In this document: positions 1 through 6,797 of the stretch, piece after piece | Numbering within the stretch: position 1 is the first letter of the stretch | Layout of the letters: every line of letters starts with the position of its first letter | Source: Zeimonas sp044507525 | GTDB taxonomy: Bacteria > Pseudomonadota > Gammaproteobacteria > Burkholderiales > Burkholderiaceae_E | NCBI GenBank assembly: GCA_044507525.1 | Contig: JBIQJM010000113.1 | Span: 1 to 9,977 of the forward strand | Length of the DNA: 9,977 nt | Direction of reading: 5' to 3' | The notes under the pieces: generated by a model | The model's database searches: none | What the model was told of the DNA's origin: nothing | The model's input: the letters and a program-made list of their open reading frames with translations, nothing else | Program-made: the position numbers and the translations under genes

Positions 1-927
1 GTGCCCGTCACCGAGAACGTCACCGGCGCGATCGCCGACGCGCTGAACCTGCTCACCGACGAGATGGCGCGCGTGCTCGAGAGCGTCAGCAGGCTGGCCA
101 CCGACGTCGCGCAGGCCACCTTCGCGCTGCGCGGGCAATCCGATCTCGCGATCACGGCCGCGGCGCGCGAGCAGCGCGAGGTCGGCATGGCGGCGAGCGA
201 GCTTTCGCAGGCGGCGCAGGCACTCGTCGCCGTCGCGCAGCGCGCGCGCCAGGTCGACCAGTCGGCGGGCCGGGCGCTGGTCGAGACCGGCGAGGCGGTG
301 CGCGTCGTCGGCGTGACGATCGAAGGCATCGTGCAGTCGCGCGAACTGATCCGCCAGACCGAGAAGCGCATCAAGCGGCTCGGCGAGCGCACGCAGGAGA
401 TCGGGCAGGTCGTCGGCATCATCCAGGGCATCGCCGAGCGAACCGGCATCCTCGCGCTGAACGCGTCGATGAAGGCGGCATCGGCGGGCGAGGCCGGGCG
501 CAGTTTCGCCGTCGTCGCCGACGAGGTGAAGCGGTTGTCCGAATCGGCGCGCGAATCGACGGCGCGCATCGCGCGGCTCGTCACCGCCATCCAGACCGAA
601 GCGCACGAGACGGTGCGTGCGATGAACGAGGCGATCAGCCAGGTCGTCGCGATCACGCGGATGGCCGACGACGCCGGCCAGGCGATGCGCCGCACGCAGG
701 CCGAGACCGGATCGCTGGTGGCGGACGTGCGGCAGATCGCGGCCACCTCCGAGGAGCAGGCGCGAACGAGCTCGGGACTGCAGGCGCGCGCCGACGTGAT
801 TCGCGAGGCGAGCGCGGAGACCGCCAAGCAGCTTCGTGCGCAGTCGATCGAGACGCGCCGGCTCGTCGAGTACGCGCGCTCGCTCGTCGAGGAAGTGCAG
901 GTGTTTCGCACGCCGTCGCGATCATGA
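1..927 (+). CDS. pilJ: PilJ-type methyl-accepting chemotaxis receptor, 3' part only
   Basis: This is the cytoplasmic signalling half of a chemoreceptor of the type IV pilus (PilJ) class. It would form trimers of receptor dimers that control the CheA-type kinase encoded next. The visible 308 residues are almost entirely helical coiled coil. The hairpin tip is clear at about residues 146-180, with ALNAS, AGEAG and FAVVADEVKRL, and EIGQVVGIIQGIAERT just before it resembles PilJ. The opening residues VTENVTGAIADALN match the end of the PilJ HAMP-like region, so the GTG at position 1 is probably an internal valine and the gene starts upstream. Transmembrane segments and the periplasmic PilJ domain are therefore not visible. 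The stop overlaps the kinase start as ATGA, implying coupled translation. Compared with classical receptors (Tsr), the tip has Lys158 and Ser161 where Glu and Arg usually sit. I am sure of the family and fairly sure of the PilJ subtype. Confidence 0.85.
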   Translation: MPVTENVTGAIADALNLLTDEMARVLESVSRLATDVAQATFALRGQSDLAITAAAREQREVGMAASELSQAAQALVAVAQRARQVDQSAGRALVETGEAVRVVGVTIEGIVQSRELIRQTEKRIKRLGERTQEIGQVVGIIQGIAERTGILALNASMKAASAGEAGRSFAVVADEVKRLSESARESTARIARLVTAIQTEAHETVRAMNEAISQVVAITRMADDAGQAMRRTQAETGSLVADVRQIAATSEEQARTSSGLQARADVIREASAETAKQLRAQSIETRRLVEYARSLVEEVQVFRTPSRS

Positions 928-3900
928 ACGCCGACGCCCAGCCGACGACGACCGACGCCCGGCTCGATGCGCTCGATGCGGCGGCGGTGGGCCTGCTCGA
1001 GCCGCTGATCGTCGCGATGCCCTTCGAGGCCGGCGGCACCGAGGGCGGCGGCGACTGGCGTGTACGCCTTGCGCAGGCGCTCGATCGGCTCTCGCTCGCC
1101 GCGCTGCCGCTCGAGCTGGCAGGGCTCGCGCAGACGGCGACGCTGCTCGCCGGGCACCTGCGCGAGCCGCCGCCGGGGGCGCCCGAAGCGCCCGCGCACG
1201 ACGCGGCCGACGGCGTGCTCCGCGACAGCGACGCGGCGCTGGAGCTCGCGCTCGCCGAAGGCTGGGTCGGCGACGCGATCGCCTTCTGCAGCGGCCAGCT
1301 CGGCAGCGACGAGTCGGCGAACCTGGTCGGACGCTTGCGCGACTGGCCGGGGCTCGACGAGCGGCTCACGCCCGAGCGCGCGAGCGCGCTCGCGATGCGC
1401 CTGCGCGCCGATGCGCATCGCATCGGGCAGGCGACGAGGGCGAGCCTGCCGGAGCTCGAGACGGCGCAGGCCGAGGCGCGGCGCGCGCGCGACGAAGCCG
1501 ACGTCTCGGGCGGCGCGCCGCAGGCCGATGCATCGCCGGTCGAAGACTCGAATGCCGGCGCGCTGAAGATCGGCGCCGACGAGTTGCAGATGCTCGCCGA
1601 GGCCGCGGCGCAGCTCGACGAGGAGTTCACCGAAGCGCTCGCCGGCGCCGTCGATTACGAGTCCTTCGCGCAGATCGGTGACGCGATCGAACGCTACGCC
1701 CGAGCGATCGCCTACGTCGGGCTCGTCCCGGTGAGCGACGCGTTGTTCGCCTGGCATCGAAACCTCGAGCGTTTCGCGCACGAGCCGGAGCGCTTCGGCG
1801 CGGCGCACCGTCGACTGCTCGGACGCTTCGCCTCGCTGTGGCAAGCGCTGTTCGAGCTTCCGTCGGCGCAGCGCGCGCGCGAAGCGCTCGGTCCGCTCGG
1901 CGACGCTTCGTGGCCGGTACCGGTCGATCCGGCGACGCTCGATGCGGCGCGCCGTGCCTTCGCCTCGGTCGTCACCGTCGGCACGCGTCGCGTCGCGGCG
2001 CCCGACGGCGAGCTCGACGACGAGGCGATGTCGCTGTCGATCCCGCCCGACGCCGACCGCGAGGTCGTCGACAACCTGCTGCGCGAATTGCCGGCGCTGT
2101 CGACCGCGTTCTCGGTCGCGATCGAGCTTGCGCAGGCGGGCTCGAGCGAAGGTCTGGCGCGCGCGCAGCGCATCGCGCACACGCTGAAGGGATCGGCGAA
2201 CACGGTCGGCGTGCGCGGCATCGCATCGCTCACGCACCGGCTCGAAGACCTGCTGCAGCTGCTCGAGGCGACCGACGGCGCGCCGCTCGAGCCGGGCCTC
2301 GCCGACGTGTTGTCCGACGCGGCCGATTGCGTAGCGGAGATGAGCGAAGCCGTTGCCGGAATGGGCGACCCGCCGGCGCATGCGCGCGAAGTGCATCGCG
2401 TGGTCGGCGAATGGATCGCGCGCCTGCTCGGCGAGCCCGAGGCGCGTCCNNNNNNNNNNNNNNNNNNNNNNNNNNNNNNNNNNNNNNNNNNNNNNNNNNN
2501 NNNNNNNNNNNNNNNNNNNNNNNNNNNNNNNNNNNNNNNNNNNNNNNNNGTGTCGCCGCAGGACGCGTCGACGTCCGACGAGCTGCGCGAGGACGAGCCG
2601 CGGGAGGACGCCTCGCGCGCGGACGCATCGCCGGAGGCCTCGACGCGGGACGACGCTTTCGATCCGGACGAGGCCGCGGCACCCGGTCTCCCGCCGGTGT
2701 CGCAGGGCGCGGCCCGCTCCGGCGCATCGGCGCCTCCGGACGCGCCGGCCGCGTCGGACGGCCCGTCGCTTCCGGCCGACCGCGCCGAGCGATCGGCCGA
2801 TCCGTCCGCGCAGGAGTGGCTGCGGGTGCCTGCGTCGCTGATCGAGCGCCTGCTCGCCTTCGCGAACGAGGCGTCGATCCTGCTGTCGCAGGCGCAGGAG
2901 CAGGCCGTCGAGGTCGATCGCGTTCGCTCGACGCTGGTCGGCGGCACCGATCAGCTGCAGGACCTCTCGGCCGAGCTGGAGCGCCTCGTCGACCTGCGCG
3001 GCTCGATGCTCAGCGAGCGACGCGAGCGCGACGACTTCGATCCGCTGGAACTCGACGAGCACAACGACCTGCAGATGGTGTCGCGCCGGATCGCCGAGTC
3101 GGGCGCCGACGGGCGGCTCATCGAGCAGCAGCTCGGGCGCAACGTGGCGGCGCTGCGCGATTCGCTGTCGCAACTCGAGCGCCTGCAGGTCGATCTTCGC
3201 GAAGCCGCGTTGCAGACGCGCACGATCCGCGTCGAGACGGTGGTGCCGCGCTGGACGCGGACGGTGCGCCAGGCTGCGCGGATGGCGCGGCGCGAGGCAC
3301 GGCTGCACGTCGAAGGCGAGGGCGTCGAAGTCGATGCGCAACTGCTGCAGGCGCTCGTCGAACCGGTCGGCCACCTGCTGCGCAACGCGGTCGATCACGG
3401 CATCGAGCCGCCCGACGAGCGCGAGCGGCTCGGAAAACCGCGTGCCGGGCGCGTCGTGCTTCGCTTCGAGCGCGACGGCGGAGACCTGGTCGTCGATTGC
3501 GCCGACGACGGCCGCGGTCTCGACCTGCCGGCGATCCGTGCCCGGGCGATCGCCACCGGGCTCGTCGGTCCCGACGAGGCGCCGTCGGACGCGGCGCTCG
3601 CGCGCATGGTGCTCGTCAGCGGCTTCTCGACGCGCGAGCGCGCCACGCAGCTGTCGGGGCGCGGCATCGGCCTGGACGTCGTCGAGCAGATGGCGCGCGA
3701 GCAGCGGGGCTCGGTCTCCATCGACACCCGGCGCGGCGCCGGGACGCGCGTGCGGTTGCGACTGCCGGTGCGGCTGGCGGCGCTGCCGGTCGTCGTCGTG
3801 CGTTCGGCGACGCACGTGATCGGACTGTCGGTGCGCGAGGTCGAGCGCATCGTGCCCGATGACGCGACCGACGGCGTCGACGCGCATGCCGGGCAGCGCG

Positions 3901-4595
3901 TCGTGCGGCTCGAGGACGTGCTCGGTCTTCCCGAGGATGCCTTCGCCGCGCAGACGGGCGACGAAGCGCCCGCGAGCGTGGTGCTCGAAGTGCGCATGCC
4001 CCACGGCGACCGGATCGCCGTGCGCGTGCCCGAGCCGGGCCAGCCGCGCAACGTCGTGCTGCGCCCGCTCGCCGCGTTCGTGCCGGCGATCGCCGGTTTC
4101 GAAGGGGCGACCGTGCTCGGCGACGGCGCCGTGGCGCCGGTCTACGACCTGCCGCGGCTGCTCGCCGAGCGCGAAGACGGGCGCGCCGCGCCGGCGCTGC
4201 AGGCGACGCGGCCGGCGCTGCCCGTGTGCCTGGTCGTCGACGATTCCGTCAGCGTGCGGCGGATGATGGAGCAGTTCGTGCGCGACCTCGGCTACGAACC
4301 CGACAGCGCCGGCGACGGCGTCGAGGCGCTCGAGCGCGTCCGGCGCCGGGTGCCGTCGATCGTGCTCGTCGACCTCGAGATGCCGCGCATGAACGGCGTG
4401 CAGTTCGTTCGCATGTTGCGCAGCGACGACGCGACGCGACACGTGCCGGTCGTGATGATCACGTCGCGCTCGTCCGAGAAGCACCGGACGCTCGCCCAGG
4501 ACGCCGGCGTCGACGTCTTCCTCACCAAGCCGTATACCGAGGACGTCCTCGCCTCGCACATCAACGCGCTGCTGCAGCCGCGCGGCGGGCACTGA
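924..4595 (+). CDS. pilL: PilL/ChpA-type CheA hybrid histidine kinase (interrupted by assembly gap)
   Basis: A cytoplasmic hybrid kinase that should autophosphorylate under receptor control and pass phosphate to pilus response regulators. Residues 1-370 are mostly helical with no phospho-acceptor motif; about 245-275 could be a degenerate Hpt. A canonical Hpt follows with HTLKGSA, phospho-site His419. After the gap (about residues 509-542) comes an acidic Ala/Pro/Ser linker to about 629. The dimerisation region starts near QEWLRVPASLIERLL (630). The ATPase domain shows the N box HLLRNAVDHG (Asn821), G1 DDGRGLD (861-867), F box GFST (900) and G2 SGRGIGLD (911-918). A CheW-like domain spans about 950-1085. 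The C-terminal receiver has Asp1106-Asp1107, phospho-acceptor Asp1150, Thr1180 and Lys1202. All kinase and receiver catalytic residues are present. The start ATG overlaps the upstream stop. Many PilL/ChpA proteins are much longer with several Hpt domains, so this is a compact version, although the true gap length is unknown. Confidence 0.9.
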   Translation: MNADAQPTTTDARLDALDAAAVGLLEPLIVAMPFEAGGTEGGGDWRVRLAQALDRLSLAALPLELAGLAQTATLLAGHLREPPPGAPEAPAHDAADGVLRDSDAALELALAEGWVGDAIAFCSGQLGSDESANLVGRLRDWPGLDERLTPERASALAMRLRADAHRIGQATRASLPELETAQAEARRARDEADVSGGAPQADASPVEDSNAGALKIGADELQMLAEAAAQLDEEFTEALAGAVDYESFAQIGDAIERYARAIAYVGLVPVSDALFAWHRNLERFAHEPERFGAAHRRLLGRFASLWQALFELPSAQRAREALGPLGDASWPVPVDPATLDAARRAFASVVTVGTRRVAAPDGELDDEAMSLSIPPDADREVVDNLLRELPALSTAFSVAIELAQAGSSEGLARAQRIAHTLKGSANTVGVRGIASLTHRLEDLLQLLEATDGAPLEPGLADVLSDAADCVAEMSEAVAGMGDPPAHAREVHRVVGEWIARLLGEPEARXXXXXXXXXXXXXXXXXXXXXXXXXXXXXXXXXXVSPQDASTSDELREDEPREDASRADASPEASTRDDAFDPDEAAAPGLPPVSQGAARSGASAPPDAPAASDGPSLPADRAERSADPSAQEWLRVPASLIERLLAFANEASILLSQAQEQAVEVDRVRSTLVGGTDQLQDLSAELERLVDLRGSMLSERRERDDFDPLELDEHNDLQMVSRRIAESGADGRLIEQQLGRNVAALRDSLSQLERLQVDLREAALQTRTIRVETVVPRWTRTVRQAARMARREARLHVEGEGVEVDAQLLQALVEPVGHLLRNAVDHGIEPPDERERLGKPRAGRVVLRFERDGGDLVVDCADDGRGLDLPAIRARAIATGLVGPDEAPSDAALARMVLVSGFSTRERATQLSGRGIGLDVVEQMAREQRGSVSIDTRRGAGTRVRLRLPVRLAALPVVVVRSATHVIGLSVREVERIVPDDATDGVDAHAGQRVVRLEDVLGLPEDAFAAQTGDEAPASVVLEVRMPHGDRIAVRVPEPGQPRNVVLRPLAAFVPAIAGFEGATVLGDGAVAPVYDLPRLLAEREDGRAAPALQATRPALPVCLVVDDSVSVRRMMEQFVRDLGYEPDSAGDGVEALERVRRRVPSIVLVDLEMPRMNGVQFVRMLRSDDATRHVPVVMITSRSSEKHRTLAQDAGVDVFLTKPYTEDVLASHINALLQPRGGH
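2450..2549. other. Assembly gap of 100 Ns inside the kinase gene
   Basis: Exactly 100 undetermined bases. This is a common placeholder for a scaffold join of unknown length. The kinase reading frame is open on both sides and happens to stay in phase across the placeholder, which would occur by chance one time in three. It falls between the Hpt domain and the acidic low-complexity linker, so a repetitive or very GC-rich linker may have blocked assembly. More domains could be hidden here, including a second Hpt. Confidence 0.97.
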
Positions 4596-4616
4596 GCAGG
4601 CGCGGCCCCGGCCTGC
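4596..4616 (+). terminator. Possible weak hairpin just after the kinase stop
   Basis: The inverted repeat GCAGGC (4596-4601) and GCCTGC (4611-4616) forms a perfect 6-bp GC-rich stem with a 9-nt loop directly after the TGA of the kinase gene. No T-run follows (the next bases are GAGGCGCCGC), so it is not a classical intrinsic terminator. It may attenuate read-through or protect the mRNA end, or it may be chance in GC-rich DNA. Confidence 0.25.
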
Positions 4617-4638
4617 GAGGCGCCGCGCGCGTCCTCGC

Positions 4639-4667
4639 TTGTTCCGTTTCCGCCGCTGCGATAGCAT
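4639..4667 (+). promoter_or_regulatory. Candidate sigma70-type promoter for the CBS-domain gene
   Basis: TTGTTC at 4639-4644 (three of six matches to the -35 consensus) is separated by 17 bp from TAGCAT at 4662-4667 (four of six matches to the -10 consensus). This relatively AT-rich patch stands out in otherwise very GC-rich DNA, and transcription would begin near 4674, leaving a leader of about 44 nt. It lies in the longest intergenic stretch of the window, where a promoter is expected if the CBS gene is not just an extension of the pilus operon. The score is moderate and unproven. Confidence 0.4.
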
Positions 4668-4707
4668 CGAAGTGCCTGGGGACGAAAGCGCAGCCGGGCC
4701 GCGTTCC

Positions 4708-4712
4708 GGAGG
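4708..4712 (+). promoter_or_regulatory. Shine-Dalgarno sequence of the CBS-domain gene
   Basis: GGAGG lies 5 nt before the ATG at 4718. This perfect core fixes the start of the CBS protein and rules out the longer in-frame extension that reads back into the intergenic region and the kinase gene. Confidence 0.8.
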
Positions 4713-4717
4713 TCGCC

Positions 4718-5182
4718 ATGCAAGTCAGCGAAGTGCTTCGTGTGAAGGGCAACGCCCTGTTCACCGTCACGCCCGATTCGATGCTGTCCGACTGCATCGT
4801 CACGATGGCCGAGCACGACGTCGGGTCGCTCGTCGTCATGGATCACGGACGCCTCGCCGGCATGCTCACGTTCCGCGAGGTCCTGCGCGTCCTCGCACGC
4901 CGCCAGCTCGAGCATCGCTCCGGGCCCACGCCCCCGATGGCCGAGATCGTCGTGAAGCAGGTGATGAAGAACGACCCCCTCGTCGTTTCGCCGCAGACCG
5001 AGATCAACGAGCTGCGCCGCATCATGCTCGACACGCGCCAGCGCTACGTTCCGGTGATGGAAGACACGACGCTGCTCGGCGTCGTCTCCTTCCACGACGT
5101 CGCACGCGCGGTGCTCGAGGAGCAGGGCTTCGAGAACCGGATGCTCAAGGCCTACATCCGCAATTCCCCCTCCGAGATCTGA
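4718..5182 (+). CDS. Two-CBS-domain regulatory protein
   Basis: A 154-residue soluble protein built from a pair of CBS domains (a Bateman module), about residues 4-62 and 79-134. Such modules usually bind adenine nucleotides or related ligands and act as energy or redox sensors. Typical CBS signatures are present: HDVGSLVVMDHGRLAGMLTF in the first domain, and RYVPVMEDTTLLGVVSFHDVARAV in the second. The C-terminal tail (ENRMLKAYI) resembles that of stand-alone CBS proteins common in proteobacteria. There is no catalytic or membrane domain, so it probably acts as a ligand sensor or a partner to another protein. The start is set by the GGAGG at 4708. It stands between the pilus chemosensory genes and surE, 48 bp before the surE start, and may be the first gene of the surE unit. 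The partner and ligand cannot be told from the sequence. Confidence 0.88.
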   Translation: MQVSEVLRVKGNALFTVTPDSMLSDCIVTMAEHDVGSLVVMDHGRLAGMLTFREVLRVLARRQLEHRSGPTPPMAEIVVKQVMKNDPLVVSPQTEINELRRIMLDTRQRYVPVMEDTTLLGVVSFHDVARAVLEEQGFENRMLKAYIRNSPSEI

Positions 5183-5230
5183 GAACAACGAAATGAATGC
5201 CGCCGTTCGCGCGTGCATGTCCGTCGACGC

Positions 5231-5983
5231 ATGCGCATCCTGATCAGCAACGACGACGGCTATTTCTCCCCCGGGATCGAAAAACTCGCCGAAGTCGCCA
5301 GTGCCTTCGGTGAAGTCACCGTCATCGCGCCGGAGCGCGATCGCAGCGGCGCGTCGAACTCGCTGACGCTGGACCGTCCGCTGTCGGTGCGCGCCGCCCA
5401 CAACGGCTTCCTGTACGTGAACGGCACGCCGACCGACTGCGTGCACATCGCCGTCACCGGGCTGCTCGAGCACAAGCCCGACATCGTGCTTTCGGGAATC
5501 AACGACGGCGCGAACATGGGCGACGACACGATCTACTCCGGCACCGTCGCCGCTGCGATGGAGGGCTACCTGCTCGGCGTGCCGTCGATCGCCTTCTCGC
5601 TCGCCCGCCGCGGGCACGAGCACCTCGACACCGCTGCCGAGGTCGCGCGGCTGATGCTGCAGCGCCACTCGTGGCGCCGGCTGCCCGCGCCGGTCCTGCT
5701 CAACGTCAACGTGCCGGCGCGCCCGCTCTCCGAGCTGCGCGGCGTGCGGGTCACGCGGCTCGGTCGACGGCACCTGGCCGAGCCCGTCGTGCGCACGACG
5801 AGCCCGCGCGGCGACACCATCTACTGGATCGGCCCCGCCGGCGGCGCCAAGGAAGCCGGCCCGGGCACCGACTTCCACGCGGTGGAAACCGGGTGGGCAT
5901 CGGTCACGCCGCTCGACATCGATCTCACCGCGCCCGCTGCGCTGCCGCTCGTGCGCCAATGGATGGACGAACCCGATGCGTGA
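5231..5983 (+). CDS. surE: 5'/3'-nucleotidase SurE
   Basis: SurE is a metal-dependent phosphatase that removes phosphate from nucleoside 5'- and 3'-monophosphates, and in some species from short polyphosphate. It is tied to stationary-phase survival. The 250-residue length is normal. Metal-site motifs are complete: Asp8 and Asp9 in ISNDDGY, Ser39 in RDRSGASNSLTL, and Asn91 in SGINDGANMGDDTIYSGTVA. I chose the ATG at 5231 because MRILISNDDG is the conserved SurE N-terminus; an in-frame GTG at 5213 would add six residues. Neither start has a clear Shine-Dalgarno, and a 16-codon ORF overlaps the 5231 start. The 3' end overlaps pcm by 8 bp, so the two are likely translated together, as in the classic surE-pcm-nlpD arrangement. 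Confidence 0.95.
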   Translation: MRILISNDDGYFSPGIEKLAEVASAFGEVTVIAPERDRSGASNSLTLDRPLSVRAAHNGFLYVNGTPTDCVHIAVTGLLEHKPDIVLSGINDGANMGDDTIYSGTVAAAMEGYLLGVPSIAFSLARRGHEHLDTAAEVARLMLQRHSWRRLPAPVLLNVNVPARPLSELRGVRVTRLGRRHLAEPVVRTTSPRGDTIYWIGPAGGAKEAGPGTDFHAVETGWASVTPLDIDLTAPAALPLVRQWMDEPDA

Positions 5984-6722
5984 TCGCCCGTCGTGGCTTC
6001 CGCTGCCGCCGCCGGCGGCACGCAGGCGAAGCGCAGCGGCGGCGCCCGCGCAGCCCGAGCGCAGCGCGCCCTCGCTCGCGAGCGAAGGCGCCCGCGCGAA
6101 GATGATCGACGCGTTGCGCCGCTTCGGCGTGCGCGATGCGCAGGTGCTCGAGGCGATGGCGCAGGTTCCGCGTCACGCCTTCGTCGACGCCGCGCTCGCC
6201 AGCCGCGGATACGAGGACGTCTCGTTGCCGATCGGCCACGGGCAGACGATCTCGAAGCCGAGCACGGTGGCGCGCATGATCGAACTCGCGGTCGAGCCGA
6301 TTCCCGCCGCGCAGCGCGCCTCGGCACGCGTGCTCGAGATCGGCACCGGCTGCGGCTACCAGGCCGCCGTGCTCGCGCGCGTGTTCGGCGAAGCGGTTTC
6401 GATGGAGCGGGTGCGCGGGCTGCATGAGCAGGCGCGCGCGAACCTGCGTGCGCTGCGCCTGCCGAACCTGCGGCTGGTCTTCGGCGACGGCAATCTCGGC
6501 GTGCCGCAGGCGGCGCCCTTCGATGCCGTCGTCGTCGCAGCCGCCGGCGATTCGATTCCCGAGGCGCTGCTCGAGCAGATGCGCATCGGTGCGCGCCTGG
6601 TCGCGCCGGTCGGCTCCACGCGGCAATCGCTGCATCTCGTCGAGCGCGTCGAGCGCGATCGATGGCAGCTCACGATCCTCGATGCGGTACGATTCGTTCC
6701 ATTGCGCACCGGCACCGTCTAG
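5976..6722 (+). CDS. pcm: Protein-L-isoaspartate O-methyltransferase
   Basis: This enzyme uses S-adenosylmethionine to methylate L-isoaspartyl residues in aged proteins, starting their repair to aspartate. The 248-residue product shows the family landmarks: PRHAFVDAAL (about 66-75), LPIGHGQTISKPS (84-96), the SAM-binding motif VLEIGTGCGYQAAVLA (119-134), and PFDAVVVAAAGDSIPEALLEQM (181-202). The first 35 or so residues, rich in Ala, Pro and Arg, have no counterpart in the roughly 208-residue E. coli enzyme; N-terminal extensions are known in betaproteobacterial homologues. The ATG at 5976 overlaps the surE stop by 8 bp, supporting it as the start. An ATG at Met43 (6102) would give a protein slightly shorter than E. 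coli Pcm. The gene sits between surE and nlpD, its classical position. Confidence 0.94.
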   Translation: MRDRPSWLPLPPPAARRRSAAAAPAQPERSAPSLASEGARAKMIDALRRFGVRDAQVLEAMAQVPRHAFVDAALASRGYEDVSLPIGHGQTISKPSTVARMIELAVEPIPAAQRASARVLEIGTGCGYQAAVLARVFGEAVSMERVRGLHEQARANLRALRLPNLRLVFGDGNLGVPQAAPFDAVVVAAAGDSIPEALLEQMRIGARLVAPVGSTRQSLHLVERVERDRWQLTILDAVRFVPLRTGTV

Positions 6723-6728
6723 GGCCGG

Positions 6729-6749
6729 TGACCGGGCCCTGACCGGGCC
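6729..6749. repeat. Ten-base direct repeat in the pcm-nlpD gap
   Basis: TGACCGGGCC occurs at 6729-6738 and again at 6740-6749, in the 75-bp gap after the pcm stop. GACCG (6741-6745) can also pair with CGGTC (6761-6765), and GGCCGGT next to ACCGGGCC forms an imperfect palindrome. This could be a weak hairpin, an operator-like site or simple GC-rich duplication. No T-run follows, so I do not call a terminator. Confidence 0.5.
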
Positions 6750-6797
6750 GGGCTTCCTTTCGGTCCCTGCGACAGCGCCCCTGCGGCGCGATCACCG

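Noticed and set aside
1..3. GTG at position 1 as the true start of the receptor
   Set aside because: The first residues match the interior of PilJ next to the HAMP-like region, and no transmembrane segment is present, so the gene is simply cut by the window edge.
836..1681. Open frame of 281 codons on the + strand overlapping the receptor and kinase genes
   Set aside because: It is an out-of-frame shadow with an extremely Arg/Ala-rich translation; the kinase frame here is better supported and continues to recognisable domains.
4679..4707. Possible leader hairpin GGGACG/CGTTCC before the CBS gene
   Set aside because: It is a six-pair stem needing one G-U pair with a 17-nt loop; too weak to call, and it does not include the ribosome binding site.
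4226..4717. N-terminal extension of the CBS protein into the kinase gene
   Set aside because: The extension reads out of frame through the receiver domain and is Arg-rich; GGAGG at 4708 sets the start at 4718.
4292..5959. Open frame of 555 codons on the - strand across the kinase end, the CBS gene and surE
   Set aside because: It is antisense to genes with complete catalytic or ligand motifs and has biased, domain-free composition.
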